DNA of 64,000 nt from Pseudomonadota bacterium (lineage in GTDB: Bacteria; Bdellovibrionota; Bacteriovoracia; Bacteriovoracales; Bacteriovoracaceae): positions 186,001 to 250,000 of the forward strand of contig JAIYDL010000019.1 in the NCBI GenBank assembly GCA_027487515.1, written 5' to 3'. The translations under genes were made by a program, and so were the position numbers. Numbering within the stretch: the first letter of the stretch is position 1; every line of letters begins with the position of its first letter. The notes under the pieces were generated by a model. It saw only the letters and a program-made list of their open reading frames with translations, was not told the origin of the DNA and ran no database searches. Shown piece after piece: positions 37,122-46,713 of the stretch.

Positions 37122-37961
37122 TTAAAAATCGGTAACGAGATCAGCTATTCCTGGATAATCCACGAACGGGTTCCTGATCTTTTGGTAACGGGCAATCAAC
37201 TCATGGCGGCGGACTTCATTAGCATCTACCGGATCATCTTTGTGCCACTGCCGGAGTGCTCGCTCCTCTTGAGCGGAGATGGTCAGACCGTAGTGCATCG
37301 AAAAATAGAACAGGGCGCGGGCCACATTCCCACGGTGAGGCGCAGGTGGAGTGTAGGCTTCGCGGGAGTCCACGAAACCAAGCCGAGAACCGCCGCAGCC
37401 ATCGGCGCCGGCACGGTTATCAAGTTGCATGACAAGGCCGAAGGTGGTGTTCCCGCGGACCGAATTGGCGCGAGAATCAGACGGGTAGAGGTGATGCATA
37501 TCGGACTTCTGGACGTCCCGAGGATACTCCGGGTTAAATCTTGACTGAGGCCAAGTGTGCTCGATGTTCACAATGTCACCCATGCGTGAAACATCATCGA
37601 CGGAGTTAAAGTAGAATTTCTTTCCGCAGTAAACGTCTACGACATGCATCCCTTTGGCATCACGCTGGAGATCGAGCTCTCCGAACATGATCTTCCGGGC
37701 CTGGTCGTAGCCTACGGAAACTTGGCGGTAGCAGCTGCCGCTGCACTGAGACCCGATGACGTCTGGGGCACCTCGGACCTGCTGGTGAGCTTCGTTAAAT
37801 ATTTTTGAGAGCAGGGGGCGCTCGAGCTTTTTTCGCGCCGCAACTGTGGCGTAGAAATCTGCTCCGTAGTAGGCCCATCTTCCATCAGAAAGTTTTTGGT
37901 CTTGCTGGCCGAAGCTCAGGGAAGACATGATCGAGACAAAAAGGACACACCAGAGCTTCAT
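37122..37961 (-). CDS. Secreted endonuclease I (EndA/NucM family)
   Basis: Exported DNase/RNase that cuts nucleic acid without sequence specificity. After a signal peptide (ending SLSFGQ) the beta-beta-alpha-metal active site is seen in [12 protein letters not shown] and [23 protein letters not shown]. Cysteine pairs, such as [10 protein letters not shown], suit an extracytoplasmic enzyme. 279 aa, typical. Single gene in an AT-rich surround. In predatory or saprophytic relatives such enzymes degrade released DNA (inference). Confidence 0.92.
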   Translation of the reverse strand: MKLWCVLFVSIMSSLSFGQQDQKLSDGRWAYYGADFYATVAARKKLERPLLSKIFNEAHQQVRGAPDVIGSQCSGSCYRQVSVGYDQARKIMFGELDLQRDAKGMHVVDVYCGKKFYFNSVDDVSRMGDIVNIEHTWPQSRFNPEYPRDVQKSDMHHLYPSDSRANSVRGNTTFGLVMQLDNRAGADGCGGSRLGFVDSREAYTPPAPHRGNVARALFYFSMHYGLTISAQEERALRQWHKDDPVDANEVRRHELIARYQKIRNPFVDYPGIADLVTDF

Positions 37962-38126
37962 AAAAATCCTTGGTTGAAATTTTTACAGACTTTAGGAAAG
38001 CCAAACTTAATTGTCACTTAATTAAAACTAATAGCATCGGTTAAGATATTGTTAAGGAGACGGCGGTAAAATATCGATATTAAAAACAAAAGTTTGCGCC
38101 ATTTGAGCCGCGTTAGATTAAGCGCA

Positions 38127-38696
38127 TTATTCTTCTTGGTAGGCCGTGTATAAGGAAACTTTCTGCAACGCACCCAGGAGTGCCTCATTGATGGGCCTTC
38201 GGTCCTGCATGAGATTGGGATCCAGTGCCGTCATTCTATATGACCATTCGACCATCATCGGAATGTCCGAATTATCGGAGACGAGCTGTGCTTCTGTGAG
38301 AGCGTAGTACTCCTTGATGTACCGGCAGATCGAAAGCGTGACTTGATCCTCTTTCTTATGGTGGCCTGCCACTCCGAACATGCGGCACACGCTTGGCCGC
38401 TGGTGGTAGCGGCCGCACTTTCCCTCTCCGGGTTTCTCGCCGGGAACAAAGGCTTCACAGGTCTCACGCCGAGTGCTCTGGAGTCTTTCCACCCACTGGT
38501 CGAGAGTGCCCTCGTCATAGATCGCCAGTGCCATGGGAATGAGCTCGAAGACCGAAGCCTCGATCTCCGGGTTCAAGCAGCAGCGGCCGCAGCCGGCGAG
38601 GCAGGCGAGTCCGGTAGTTGACTGATAAGCGGAGAACTCGGCGGACATTGCCTGATAAAGTTTTTCGAGATTATGGGAAAATTCTCTGATATTCAT
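38127..38696 (-). CDS. YkgJ family cysteine-cluster protein
   Basis: Putative zinc- or iron-chelating protein with an N-terminal CLAGCGRCCLNPEIEASVFEL cluster and a later KCGRYHQRPSVCRMFG. The eight-Cys pattern is that of YkgJ; function is not settled. 189 aa, cytoplasmic. Its ATG lies only 5 bp from the divergent methyltransferase start, so its promoter must lie inside that gene or in the gap. No Shine-Dalgarno is seen. Confidence 0.85.
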   Translation of the reverse strand: MNIREFSHNLEKLYQAMSAEFSAYQSTTGLACLAGCGRCCLNPEIEASVFELIPMALAIYDEGTLDQWVERLQSTRRETCEAFVPGEKPGEGKCGRYHQRPSVCRMFGVAGHHKKEDQVTLSICRYIKEYYALTEAQLVSDNSDIPMMVEWSYRMTALDPNLMQDRRPINEALLGALQKVSLYTAYQEE

Positions 38697-38701
38697 TACC
38701 G

Positions 38702-39610
38702 ATGACCCAATTCTTTTTTGCTCTCACAAACGTCGAAGCCGAGCCGATCCTGAAGCAGGAAATCCGGCTCCGGTATCCTGAACTGCGGATGAGCTATTCT
38801 AGACCCGGCTTCATCACTTTCAAAGCAGACAATGACTCTACTTTCGATCCGCTCTTCTGTCGCGTTTCTGGGGTGTGCCTGGGAAAGTTTAAGCTCAGTG
38901 AGCTCGGCACCGAGCGGGCCTGGGCCTACCCAGTGCACAGTAAGCTCGAACTCCCGGTTTCGCTGAAAGCGCTCTCCGACCAGTCACTGTTTAAGAAGGG
39001 AGAGACGGTGCGACTCATCGTGATGGCCGGCGCCGATGAGTTTTGGGTTTGCTCCTACGTTCTAAAGTCCCACCACTTCCAGACCCCAGGGGAGACGTCC
39101 TCCATTCTCCCGCGGGAGGTGCCGAGTCGCGCCTACTACAAAATCGCCGAAGCCTACGAGGCCTTCGACCTTCCGTTTGAGCAGCAGGAGACTGTGCTTG
39201 AGCTCGGGTCCGCTCCGGGCGGGGCGAGCCTTTTTCTTCTCGAGCAAGACCTCAAGATTCTTGGGGTTGATCCGGCGGACATGGACCCTGCCATTCTTAA
39301 ACGCATCAACTTCAAGCAGCTCAGAAAGCCCTTCGAAACCCTGGCCCCAGAGGACTTTCGAAGCGACGTGGACTGGATCATCTCCGACATCAATCTCCCG
39401 CCGACGGTGGTCTTAAAGGAAGTCTTCCGCTTGCTCACGTTCCTCGGGCCCCGGGGGCTCATTCTCACACTCAAGATGAATGACCTCAAGCACCTCGAGG
39501 TCGTGGCCTCGATCCGAGAGCAACTCCGGAAGCAGGGCTTCCGGAAAGTGGAGCTGAAGTATCTTCCCTCCCACAAAAAAGAAATCTGCCTCCTCGCCCT
39601 TCACGACTAA
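38702..39610 (+). CDS. RlmM-like rRNA 2'-O-ribose methyltransferase
   Basis: SAM methyltransferase similar to RlmM (Cm2498 of 23S rRNA). The N-terminal part (1-150) is THUMP/ferredoxin-like. The RrmJ-type catalytic domain shows VLELGSAPGGAS (SAM loop), ILGVDPADMDP, WIISDINLPP and LTLKMNDLKH (catalytic K-D-K pattern). 302 aa, slightly shorter than E. coli RlmM. No Shine-Dalgarno; it is divergent from the YkgJ gene with a 5-bp gap. Its stop overlaps the stop of the convergent oxidase gene by 4 bp. Confidence 0.85.
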   Translation: MTQFFFALTNVEAEPILKQEIRLRYPELRMSYSRPGFITFKADNDSTFDPLFCRVSGVCLGKFKLSELGTERAWAYPVHSKLELPVSLKALSDQSLFKKGETVRLIVMAGADEFWVCSYVLKSHHFQTPGETSSILPREVPSRAYYKIAEAYEAFDLPFEQQETVLELGSAPGGASLFLLEQDLKILGVDPADMDPAILKRINFKQLRKPFETLAPEDFRSDVDWIISDINLPPTVVLKEVFRLLTFLGPRGLILTLKMNDLKHLEVVASIREQLRKQGFRKVELKYLPSHKKEICLLALHD

Positions 39611-40941
39611 GCGGTGGTGGACATGAAGCCTTGGGGGAAGAACTGGTTGAAGGGATCGTGCTCTTTTTTCAGATCCCGGAACAGCGTCTGCTGATGGGGC
39701 CCGTGGAACTTCTTGATGTACTTCTGCTTCAGGAGTCCGATGCCGTGTTCGGCGAAGGGTGATCCTCTCCAGCCTAAGACGGCGTCGTAGAGCCGCTGGA
39801 ATTCCTCGAGGCAGCGGGCCGATTCTTCTTTCTTGGGCATGTAGTTGTAGTGCAAGTGGGCGTCACCGAAGTGGCCAAAGAGGCAGTAGCGGACACCGAT
39901 CTTCGAGGCCCCTCGGTAGAACTCCATCAGGTCCTGGAACCGCTCCCCGGAGACCTGCACATCGGTCCCAATTTTCACCACTCCCATCTTCGAATTCTCT
40001 TCGAAGATGGCCCGGGGAACTCCGGCCCTGATCCGGTGGAACTTACTCTCGGCGATTTCAAAGACGTTGTCCGCAGATACGGAGCCGAGGGAGCATAGGA
40101 CGTCACCGTAGATCCGCTCGAAATCCGCGGTGCGGATCTCGAGGAAAATGACGTCCTGGTTCGTGCCCAGCCGCTCGTCCGGCTTGAGGTAGCCCATACA
40201 GTTGGAGTCAAGGAGTTCGCAGGAAATGATTGACTTCCTGTGGGCCTGAACGGCAGTGAAGATCTCCAGGTGCGGAGTGAGTTCTTCCTCCCAGCGAGGG
40301 AGGAGAAGGAACACGTAAGTGACGGGTTCGTTCTCCACGGTTTCGATTTCCACTTCTGTCACGAGGCCCAGCTGACCCTCAGTGCCGATCATCAGGTCGA
40401 TCGCCCGCTCGAAGCGGGGGTAGGGAGCGTTCTTGAAGGTTTCGTAAAACTTAAAGTCCTGCTGGTAGGCGGTGAGTGCCGGGGAGGAGGTCCGGAAGGC
40501 CTCGTCGCGCTTGAGCTCGCGCTCTTCACCGGTGTGATCAAGGTAGCGCAGCCGCACGACCTGGGAGCGGAGGTTCCCAAACGCAAAGCAGCGCTCTCCG
40601 GTGCAGGAGGTAGCGATCCCGGCCGTGATCAGGGCCAGCTGCTCGGTCGGAGAAGTTTTCAGAGTCCGGCCGCGCGCCTTGAGGAAGACCTTCGCCTCCT
40701 CCCACGAAACGGCGCCACTCAGGATCAGGTTCCCATCGGCCTTGAGCTCGAGCCGCGGGGGGAGCTTCGAGAGGTCACAAAGGTAGAAGTCCTCTTCGCG
40801 CTTCCACTCAAGAAGGCTTTCGATCTTATCGTAGGGGATGACGGTGGAGGTTTTCGAGGAGAAATAAAAACTCGGATGATGCGCCTTGAGGTGACTCTGG
40901 AGGTCGTCTTGGGAGTAGAATGTCTTAGTTACGAACGCCAT
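39607..40941 (-). CDS. FAD-binding oxidoreductase (FAD-linked oxidase, D-lactate/glycolate type)
   Basis: Flavoprotein of the PCMH/vanillyl-alcohol-oxidase family that oxidises a 2-hydroxy acid or similar. The FAD-binding N-terminal domain has LSGAVSWEEAKVFL and LALITAGIATSCTGERCFAFGNLR; IGTEGQLGLVTEVEI closes it. The C-terminal cap has the typical YCLFGHFGDAHLHYNYMP. 444 aa. The central loop carries two Cys (SCTGERC) where most members have a GGxxxT/HG pattern, so the substrate may differ. Single gene. Confidence 0.85.
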   Translation of the reverse strand: MAFVTKTFYSQDDLQSHLKAHHPSFYFSSKTSTVIPYDKIESLLEWKREEDFYLCDLSKLPPRLELKADGNLILSGAVSWEEAKVFLKARGRTLKTSPTEQLALITAGIATSCTGERCFAFGNLRSQVVRLRYLDHTGEERELKRDEAFRTSSPALTAYQQDFKFYETFKNAPYPRFERAIDLMIGTEGQLGLVTEVEIETVENEPVTYVFLLLPRWEEELTPHLEIFTAVQAHRKSIISCELLDSNCMGYLKPDERLGTNQDVIFLEIRTADFERIYGDVLCSLGSVSADNVFEIAESKFHRIRAGVPRAIFEENSKMGVVKIGTDVQVSGERFQDLMEFYRGASKIGVRYCLFGHFGDAHLHYNYMPKKEESARCLEEFQRLYDAVLGWRGSPFAEHGIGLLKQKYIKKFHGPHQQTLFRDLKKEHDPFNQFFPQGFMSTTA

Positions 40942-40990
40942 AATTCACCTCGGGTTGAGAAAATTTTAGCGTTTTTTTTAAGGAGAGGCC

Positions 40991-41356
40991 ATGGAAGTTG
41001 TTGCGGTGATCGGTGCCAGTAGTGATCCTGTTCGATACGCCTACCAAGCGGTGGAACTTCTCGAGCAGTATGGCCACCGGCCGATTCCGGTCCATCCCCG
41101 GGAAACGTCGGTGCGAGGGCTCCCGGTCGTTCACCAGCTCAAAGACCTCGTCGGCACCAAGATTGATACGGTGACGGTTTACGTTAACCCAGCGATCTCT
41201 GATCGATACGAGCAGGAGTTCCTGGCCCTCCGACCATCCCGCGTGATCTTTAATCCCGGGGCCGAGAATCCCCGGTTAGAGCAGTGTCTTAGACAGAACG
41301 GAATCAAGGTTGAAAACGCTTGCACTCTTGTGCTTTTGCGGACGGGCCAGTACTAG
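40991..41356 (+). CDS. CoA-binding domain protein (YccU-like)
   Basis: A 121-aa single Rossmann domain of the CoA_binding_2 type. VVAVIGASSDPVRYAYQAVELL is the nucleotide loop and PVHPRE and VIFNPGAENP are conserved. AAGGAGAGG lies 5 bases before the ATG. Function in the family is unclear; some members bind CoA as a switch. Confidence 0.88.
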   Translation: MEVVAVIGASSDPVRYAYQAVELLEQYGHRPIPVHPRETSVRGLPVVHQLKDLVGTKIDTVTVYVNPAISDRYEQEFLALRPSRVIFNPGAENPRLEQCLRQNGIKVENACTLVLLRTGQY

Positions 41357-41424
41357 GCCCGGGAACTCAGTAATTATTTCCTGAACACCTTGGGTTAAAA
41401 TGGCCAGTGGGCGAGGGATAAGTT

Positions 41425-43890
41425 ATGAGTTCTCCTATGGAAAGTGAACTTCTTCTTCCCGTCGGCAACATGGAGATGTGCCTGGCCGCCGTGCACCACG
41501 GTGCGGATGCCATCTACGTGGGTGTTCCACTTTTTAATGCTCGTGGACGCAGCCAAGACTTGTCTGTGGAAGAGCTCAAAGAAATGATCGATCTGTGTCA
41601 TCTCTACGGGGTGAAGGTTAACCTCGCCTTCAATGTGGTGATCTTCCAATCTGAGCTTCCCCGGGTCGTCGAGCTTCTCCGGGAGATCCTCCCGCTCCAC
41701 CCGGATGCCTTCATCGTCCAGGACCTGGGTCTGGCGAAACTCATCCGACAGATGGCCCCGCACCAGCGTATCCACGCATCGACCCAAATGACGGTGACTA
41801 ATTCCGACGCCATCAAGCTCCTCGACGACCTCGGCATCGACCGCTTTGTCCTTGGCCGCGAGAACTCCATTCAGGAGATCCGGCGCATCCGCGAGACAAC
41901 GACCAAGGAACTCGAAGTGTTTGTCCACGGGGCCCTGTGTGTGGCCTACTCTGGGCAGTGCTTTACGTCCGAGTCGCTCGGCGGGCGAAGTGCCAACCGA
42001 GGGCAGTGCGCCCAGAGCTGCCGCTTAGAGTATGAGCTCTTCGTCGACGAGGTGAAAAAGGACCTGGGGCCTCGAAAGTATTTGGTGAGCCCGAAAGACC
42101 TCATGGGCATCGAAGAGGTGCCGACCCTCAAGGCCCTGGGTGTGAACTCGTTCAAGGTTGAAGGCCGGCTCAAAACTCCCGAATACGTGGCCGCCGCGGC
42201 CCGGAACTACCGAGAGGTCCTCGATGGAGCTCCGGTGAACCTCGAGGTCCGGGCCCGGGACCTCGCCACGACGTACTCTCGAGGCTTTTTCAGCGGCTGG
42301 CTCAACGGCGTCGATCACCAGCGTTTGGTGGATGGCAGTTTCAGTGCCCACCGGGGTCACCTCGTGGGGAAAGTCCTCGACGTCCGAAAGCGCACCGTCC
42401 TCGTTGCTTCCAGTGTTGAGCTCAAGGCCGGGCAGGGTCTGCTCTTTGCCGGGGCCCAGGAAACGGGCTCGAAGATCTTCGCCGTGACCCGCCAGGGAGA
42501 TCAGTATGAGGTCGAACTCTTGCAAAAAAATCTGCCGCTAGAAAAGGGCTCGAGCGTTTTCTTGAACTCCGATGAGGCCCTCACTCTAGAACTTCAGAAA
42601 GGCTGGCGCTCTCGGCAACACCAGAAGCGCATTCCCTTGAAGCTCCTCGTGCAAGGCATGTACAACGAGCCTCTCCTGGTGAAAGCGACCGATCCCGAAG
42701 GCCGAGAGGTCTATGCGCAGACCATCTCCTTCCTCACACCTGCCCGGGGCCGGGCGATCACCGAAGAGTTTCTTCAAGACGAGCTCGGTGCCCTTGGCTC
42801 CAGCGTTTATGTCCTGGAGCGCTTCGAGTGCTTCATCCAAGAGGGACTCTTCCTGAACCATCGAGAACTCAAGGAGCTTCGGCGCGAGCTCGTCGAAAAG
42901 CTGAACCTCGCTCGGCTTGAGCGGCCTCACCGAGAGCTCGTCCCCGTAACCGTCGCCCCCATGGACTCCCATCCGGCGACGTCGGGCCTCAACCTTCTGC
43001 TGCGGTCGAAGGCGCAGGTCGACGGTCTGGTTCAAGAGATCGGCGCCCTGGCCCCGTACCGCTCGCTCCTCGCGAGCGTGATCCTCGACTTCGAGTTCGG
43101 GAAGGATTACGCGCCCTCGCTCGCGGCCCTGAAGGCGCTGGGCCTTGCGACGGGGATTGCCACCACACGGATCCTCAAGCCCTCCGAGTACTACAATCTG
43201 AACACCATCATCCGGTGTGCTCCGGACTTTATTCTCGTGCGAAACCTCGGGGCCCTCGAGTACCTGCGCACCAAGTGCACGATCCCACTCATCGGTGATT
43301 TTTCGTTGAACGTCACCAACTCACTGGCGCTGGGTTACTTAGTCGACAAGGGCCTTGGCACAGTGAACCTCTCCTATGACCTCAATCAGGATCAGCTCCT
43401 CGATCTCGTCGCCCAAGGTGACCCGAGTAAAATAGAAGTCACACTCCATCAGTACATGCCGGAGTTTCACATGGAGCATTGCGTGTTTGCCGCGTTCCTC
43501 TCGACCGGCTCCACTTTCCGCGATTGTGGAAAGCCCTGCGAGAAGCACCAGGTGAAGCTCAAGGACCCCTACGGGAATTTCCACTTTCTGAAGGCCGACC
43601 AGGAGTGCCGGAACACGTTCTTCAAGGCCGGACCTCAATCGGCGGGATTTCTCGTCCGAGAGCTCGTGGGCCTTGGCGTGAAGGCCTTTAGGCTCGAGGC
43701 CTTGAACGAAGATGCCGCTGAGCTTAACCTAAAAGTTTTGACCTACCTGAGGCTCCTTCGCGACGACATCACGGCCGAGGAAGCGCTCTCAACGCTGAAG
43801 GTTCGAGAGACCTACGGCATGGGATCTGGGCAGCTCGATCGATCGGACACCTACAGAGACCGCAAGAAGGCGGGGCCCCTCAAGACCTAA
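41425..43890 (+). CDS. U32 family protein, RlhA-like, with long C-terminal extension
   Basis: Peptidase-U32-type enzyme; characterised relatives (RlhA, TrhP) hydroxylate cytidine or uridine in rRNA/tRNA rather than cut peptides. The core (10-330) has LLPVGNMEMCLAAVHHGADAIYVG, HASTQMTVTNSDA, VFVHGALCVAYSGQC and NRGQCAQSCRLEY (cysteine cluster). The middle (~340-480) is a DUF3656-like beta region and residues 500-800 form a second TIM-barrel-like part, with DCGKPCEKHQVKLKDPYGNFH adding cysteines. At 821 aa it exceeds E. coli RlhA (~650). Two further U32 genes are at 59.7 kb. Confidence 0.88.
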   Translation: MSSPMESELLLPVGNMEMCLAAVHHGADAIYVGVPLFNARGRSQDLSVEELKEMIDLCHLYGVKVNLAFNVVIFQSELPRVVELLREILPLHPDAFIVQDLGLAKLIRQMAPHQRIHASTQMTVTNSDAIKLLDDLGIDRFVLGRENSIQEIRRIRETTTKELEVFVHGALCVAYSGQCFTSESLGGRSANRGQCAQSCRLEYELFVDEVKKDLGPRKYLVSPKDLMGIEEVPTLKALGVNSFKVEGRLKTPEYVAAAARNYREVLDGAPVNLEVRARDLATTYSRGFFSGWLNGVDHQRLVDGSFSAHRGHLVGKVLDVRKRTVLVASSVELKAGQGLLFAGAQETGSKIFAVTRQGDQYEVELLQKNLPLEKGSSVFLNSDEALTLELQKGWRSRQHQKRIPLKLLVQGMYNEPLLVKATDPEGREVYAQTISFLTPARGRAITEEFLQDELGALGSSVYVLERFECFIQEGLFLNHRELKELRRELVEKLNLARLERPHRELVPVTVAPMDSHPATSGLNLLLRSKAQVDGLVQEIGALAPYRSLLASVILDFEFGKDYAPSLAALKALGLATGIATTRILKPSEYYNLNTIIRCAPDFILVRNLGALEYLRTKCTIPLIGDFSLNVTNSLALGYLVDKGLGTVNLSYDLNQDQLLDLVAQGDPSKIEVTLHQYMPEFHMEHCVFAAFLSTGSTFRDCGKPCEKHQVKLKDPYGNFHFLKADQECRNTFFKAGPQSAGFLVRELVGLGVKAFRLEALNEDAAELNLKVLTYLRLLRDDITAEEALSTLKVRETYGMGSGQLDRSDTYRDRKKAGPLKT

Positions 43891-45404
43891 GCACTCCGGC
43901 GCCGGCGGGCCGAGAGATTATCGTCTCCGAGAGAGTCCTGAAGGGGTGAGAGCGTGACGCCAAAACTTGCACCCGTATCGGCGGCGAGAGTCTTGAGCTC
44001 TTGGATTTGTTCCATCACCGAGTGGTCGATGTAGTCGCAGTTTTCAAGGTTGAGCCGCACAACATTTCGCTGCATGAGATGGCCCGCGATGGCCTCTTTG
44101 AGCGAGAGGAAATTGGAAAAGATGAGCGAGCTTTTGACGTGAATTGTCACGTTGGAGTCTTTGACCTTCAGGGCGAAGTCAGGTCGGAAGCAGTTCTTGA
44201 GCTTAAGTCCAAGGTACACCTCGACGGCGAGCTGGGCCAGGACACCAACGAAGATACCCACGAGGAGGTCGACCGCCAATGTGAGGGTCAGAGTGACAAC
44301 GAACCCGACCAAGTTGTCTTTCCCGATTTTGAGCGCATGCATAAAGTGCGTCGGGCCCGCGAGGCGCCAGCCGATCATCACGAGGATCGCCGCAAGGGCC
44401 GAGAGCGGGATGAGGTTCAGGGCGAAGGGGAGCGCAATGACTGCCAAGAGGATGAAGAGACTATGGGAAAAGTTCGACCGCCAAGACCGAGCGCCATATG
44501 AAACGTTGGCCGAACTTCTGACGATTTCAGCGATCATCGGGATCCCACCGATGAGCGCACTCGCAAGGTTACAGACCCCTTTTGAAAGAAGATCTCGGTC
44601 GAGGTTTGATTTGCGCTTCAACGGATCAATCTTATCTATCGCTGCGGCCGAGAGAGCGGTCTCAAGAGATCCTACCAGAGCGAGTGTGATCGCGGACTTC
44701 CAAAACAAACCGGTCCCGATCTGGGAGAACTCTGGAAACACCACCCAGCTCCGAAGATCGCTCGGGACATTCAGGAGTGTTTTCCCCTCGAACCCGAGGT
44801 AAGCCGCGATGGCGCTGCCAAAGATCACCGCGACCAGCGGCCCTGGGACCTTTTTTAACCATGGAATTTGGATCTTCGTCCAGGCGATGAGGAGGGCGAG
44901 AGTCAGCGCCCCGACCACAAAGACGAGCGGCTGGAAATTCGAAAAGGAAAGCGGGATCTCGGCCAAGAGCATGAGGGGATTTTTTGAGATCGGGGTATGC
45001 CCGATCAGGGTGTGAGTCTGTTTGGCAATGATGATCACACCGATCGCGGCCATCATTCCGTGAATCACGGAGGCCGGAAAGGCGGCCGCTTTACGGCCCA
45101 GTTTCAAGGCCCCCATGAGGATCTGCACTCCGCCCGCAACGAGTGCGGCGCCGAGCATCCCGCGAAACCCAAGAGCACTGATCGCATCTAAGACGATCAC
45201 AATGAGGCCCGCGGCCGGACCGTTAATGGTGACGTAGCTTCCTCCCAGCCAAGAGCCTAACAGTCCCCCGATGATCGCGGCGATGAGGCCCGCGGAAGCG
45301 GGGGCCCCAGAAGCCAGGGCGATGCCGATGGAAAGAGGGAGGGCGACGAGTGCAACCGAAAAGCCGGCGGAGAGATCGGCCTTGAGTGATGGGGAATCTG
45401 TCAT
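43887..45404 (-). CDS. SulP family inorganic anion transporter
   Basis: Inner-membrane sulfate/bicarbonate-type carrier with 12-14 helices followed by a STAS domain (residues ~420-505, VVRLNLENCDYIDHSVMEQIQELK). The leader SLKADLSAGFSVALVALPLSIGIALASG is typical of SulP. The 505 aa suit the BicA/SulP group. AAGGAACTT precedes the ATG. The gene ends convergent with the U32 gene, overlapping by 4 bp. A gamma carbonic anhydrase elsewhere in the window would match bicarbonate transport, but there is no direct link. Confidence 0.92.
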   Translation of the reverse strand: MTDSPSLKADLSAGFSVALVALPLSIGIALASGAPASAGLIAAIIGGLLGSWLGGSYVTINGPAAGLIVIVLDAISALGFRGMLGAALVAGGVQILMGALKLGRKAAAFPASVIHGMMAAIGVIIIAKQTHTLIGHTPISKNPLMLLAEIPLSFSNFQPLVFVVGALTLALLIAWTKIQIPWLKKVPGPLVAVIFGSAIAAYLGFEGKTLLNVPSDLRSWVVFPEFSQIGTGLFWKSAITLALVGSLETALSAAAIDKIDPLKRKSNLDRDLLSKGVCNLASALIGGIPMIAEIVRSSANVSYGARSWRSNFSHSLFILLAVIALPFALNLIPLSALAAILVMIGWRLAGPTHFMHALKIGKDNLVGFVVTLTLTLAVDLLVGIFVGVLAQLAVEVYLGLKLKNCFRPDFALKVKDSNVTIHVKSSLIFSNFLSLKEAIAGHLMQRNVVRLNLENCDYIDHSVMEQIQELKTLAADTGASFGVTLSPLQDSLGDDNLSARRRRSA

Positions 45405-45563
45405 CGCAAGTTCCTTGGAGGTGGCAATTTACTTTCTTCCCTATTCTTGATTAGGTCGACCCCCTTTTCGAGGGAAAAAATGTTAATTCCGCTTCATCTG
45501 GTTTAACGCCCTTTAATGTGCGCTGGAAGATCCGCCACTTAGAGATCCTCACCGAGAGAGGGG

Positions 45564-46121
45564 CTAGAAGTGGATGTCAGACCGGAGGACCTCGCGCCAT
45601 TCGCCGGGCCCAAGATCGCCGAGGTCGAGGTTGGCAATCGCCCGACGCAAGAGGCGCAACGTGGGGTGACCGATGGCCGCGGTCATTTTTCGCACCTGTC
45701 GATTCTTCCCTTCCGTCAGCACGACCTCGAGCCAGACATCTTCGATGGATTTCCGATACCGCACGGGCGGAGACCTCGGTGCCACCACCGGCTGCGGAGT
45801 GAGGATGCGGGCCTGGCACCGCTTGGTAACGTAGTCCTCGATCTTAAGACCTGCGCAGAACCGCTCGAGCGCTTCCGGTGTGGGAACTCGTTCCACGAGC
45901 ACCCAGTAGGTCTTGGGCTTCTCATTCCTTGGGTTCAAGAGCCGTTCGATGAGAGGCCCGTCATCGGTCAACAGCAGGAGTCCCTCGGAGTCTTTATCTA
46001 AGCGTCCCGCGGGGTAAACGTCTTTCGGAAGATCGAACTCGAGGAGGGAGCGGGCATTCTCTTCAGGGGTGAACTGTGAAAGAACTCCATAGGGCTTATG
46101 GAAGAGGATGTATCTCGCCAT
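45564..46121 (-). CDS. rluE: 23S rRNA pseudouridine synthase (RluE-like)
   Basis: RsuA-family synthase without the N-terminal S4 domain. YILFHKPYGVLSQFT opens it and the catalytic Asp lies in YPAGRLDKDSEGLLLLTDDG; KTYWVLVE and TEGKNRQVRKMTAAIGHPTLRLLR follow. 185 aa matches RluE, which modifies U2457 of 23S rRNA. RsuA/RluB are alternatives but carry S4. Single gene. Confidence 0.9.
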   Translation of the reverse strand: MARYILFHKPYGVLSQFTPEENARSLLEFDLPKDVYPAGRLDKDSEGLLLLTDDGPLIERLLNPRNEKPKTYWVLVERVPTPEALERFCAGLKIEDYVTKRCQARILTPQPVVAPRSPPVRYRKSIEDVWLEVVLTEGKNRQVRKMTAAIGHPTLRLLRRAIANLDLGDLGPGEWREVLRSDIHF

Positions 46122-46237
46122 GGCCTATCCTAGCATAACTCCGAAGCCCGGGCCTACAAATTCTGTCTGGCAGCAAAAGTCAGAGACGGGCCTCACCATC
46201 CTCCGCTAAGGTCCCTTGGAGTCCGCGAGGAGGAGAT

Positions 46238-46318
46238 ATGGATAAAGTTCTTCTTTTGATCTGTCTTGGAATCGTGTCCCTAGCGGGAGGCTTCGTTTCG
46301 AACGCCCTCTGCAACTAG
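46238..46318 (+). CDS. 26-aa membrane microprotein
   Basis: GAGGAGGAG sits 4-5 bases before ATG 46238, one of the strongest ribosome sites in the window. It opens a 26-codon frame ending in TAG. The peptide MDKVLLLICLGIVSLAGGFV... is one hydrophobic helix ending in a short polar tail with Cys, so either a single-span membrane peptide or a leader-like peptide. It is too short for the ORF track. It precedes the SUI1 gene by 40 bp, with a separate promoter between. No family recognised. Confidence 0.5.
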   Translation: MDKVLLLICLGIVSLAGGFVSNALCN

Positions 46319-46322
46319 GGAC

Positions 46323-46351
46323 TTGACGCTCTGAGGGGCCGACCCTAAATT
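46323..46351 (+). promoter_or_regulatory. Candidate promoter giving a near-leaderless SUI1 message
   Basis: TTGACG, 17 bases, TAAATT. Transcription would begin at or within a few bases of ATG 46359, whose upstream GGGGACC is a poor ribosome site. Confidence 0.4.
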
Positions 46352-46358
46352 GGGGACC

Positions 46359-46709
46359 ATGTCCGACTACGAAATCGTCTACTTCGATGACCCCAATTTT
46401 AAGAAGCGCTGCCCGAAGTGTGGGAAGCATCCGTGCGCGTGTCCGAAAGCGACCGATCTCGTTCCCCGGGAGCACACCCTGAAAGTGCGGCTGGAGAAAA
46501 ACGGGCGCGGCGGAAAGACCGTCACCGTCATCTTCGAGCTGCCGGTGAACGAGGCGTATTTTAAAGACCTAGAGAAAAAGCTCAAGGCCCTCTGTGGCAC
46601 CGGTGGATCGTTTAAGAATCAGGTGATTGAAATCCAGGGTGACCATCGGGAGAAGATCAAGGCCTTCCTCGAGAAGACCGGTTTTAAAGTGAAGCTCGCC
46701 GGTGGATAG
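46359..46709 (+). CDS. SUI1/eIF1 (YciH-like) translation factor with N-terminal zinc cluster
   Basis: A 116-aa protein related to eIF1/SUI1, which in bacteria (YciH) may influence start-codon fidelity. The SUI1 fold covers ~42-116 (LKVRLEKNGRGGKTVTVIFEL, GGSFKNQVIEIQGDHREKI). The N-terminus has CPKCGKHPCACP, four cysteines suited to zinc, a common bacterial feature. ATG 46359 is chosen over TTG 46350. The stop overlaps or touches the start of the DTW gene, so both are coupled. Confidence 0.85.
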   Translation: MSDYEIVYFDDPNFKKRCPKCGKHPCACPKATDLVPREHTLKVRLEKNGRGGKTVTVIFELPVNEAYFKDLEKKLKALCGTGGSFKNQVIEIQGDHREKIKAFLEKTGFKVKLAGG

Positions 46710-46713
46710 CGGA

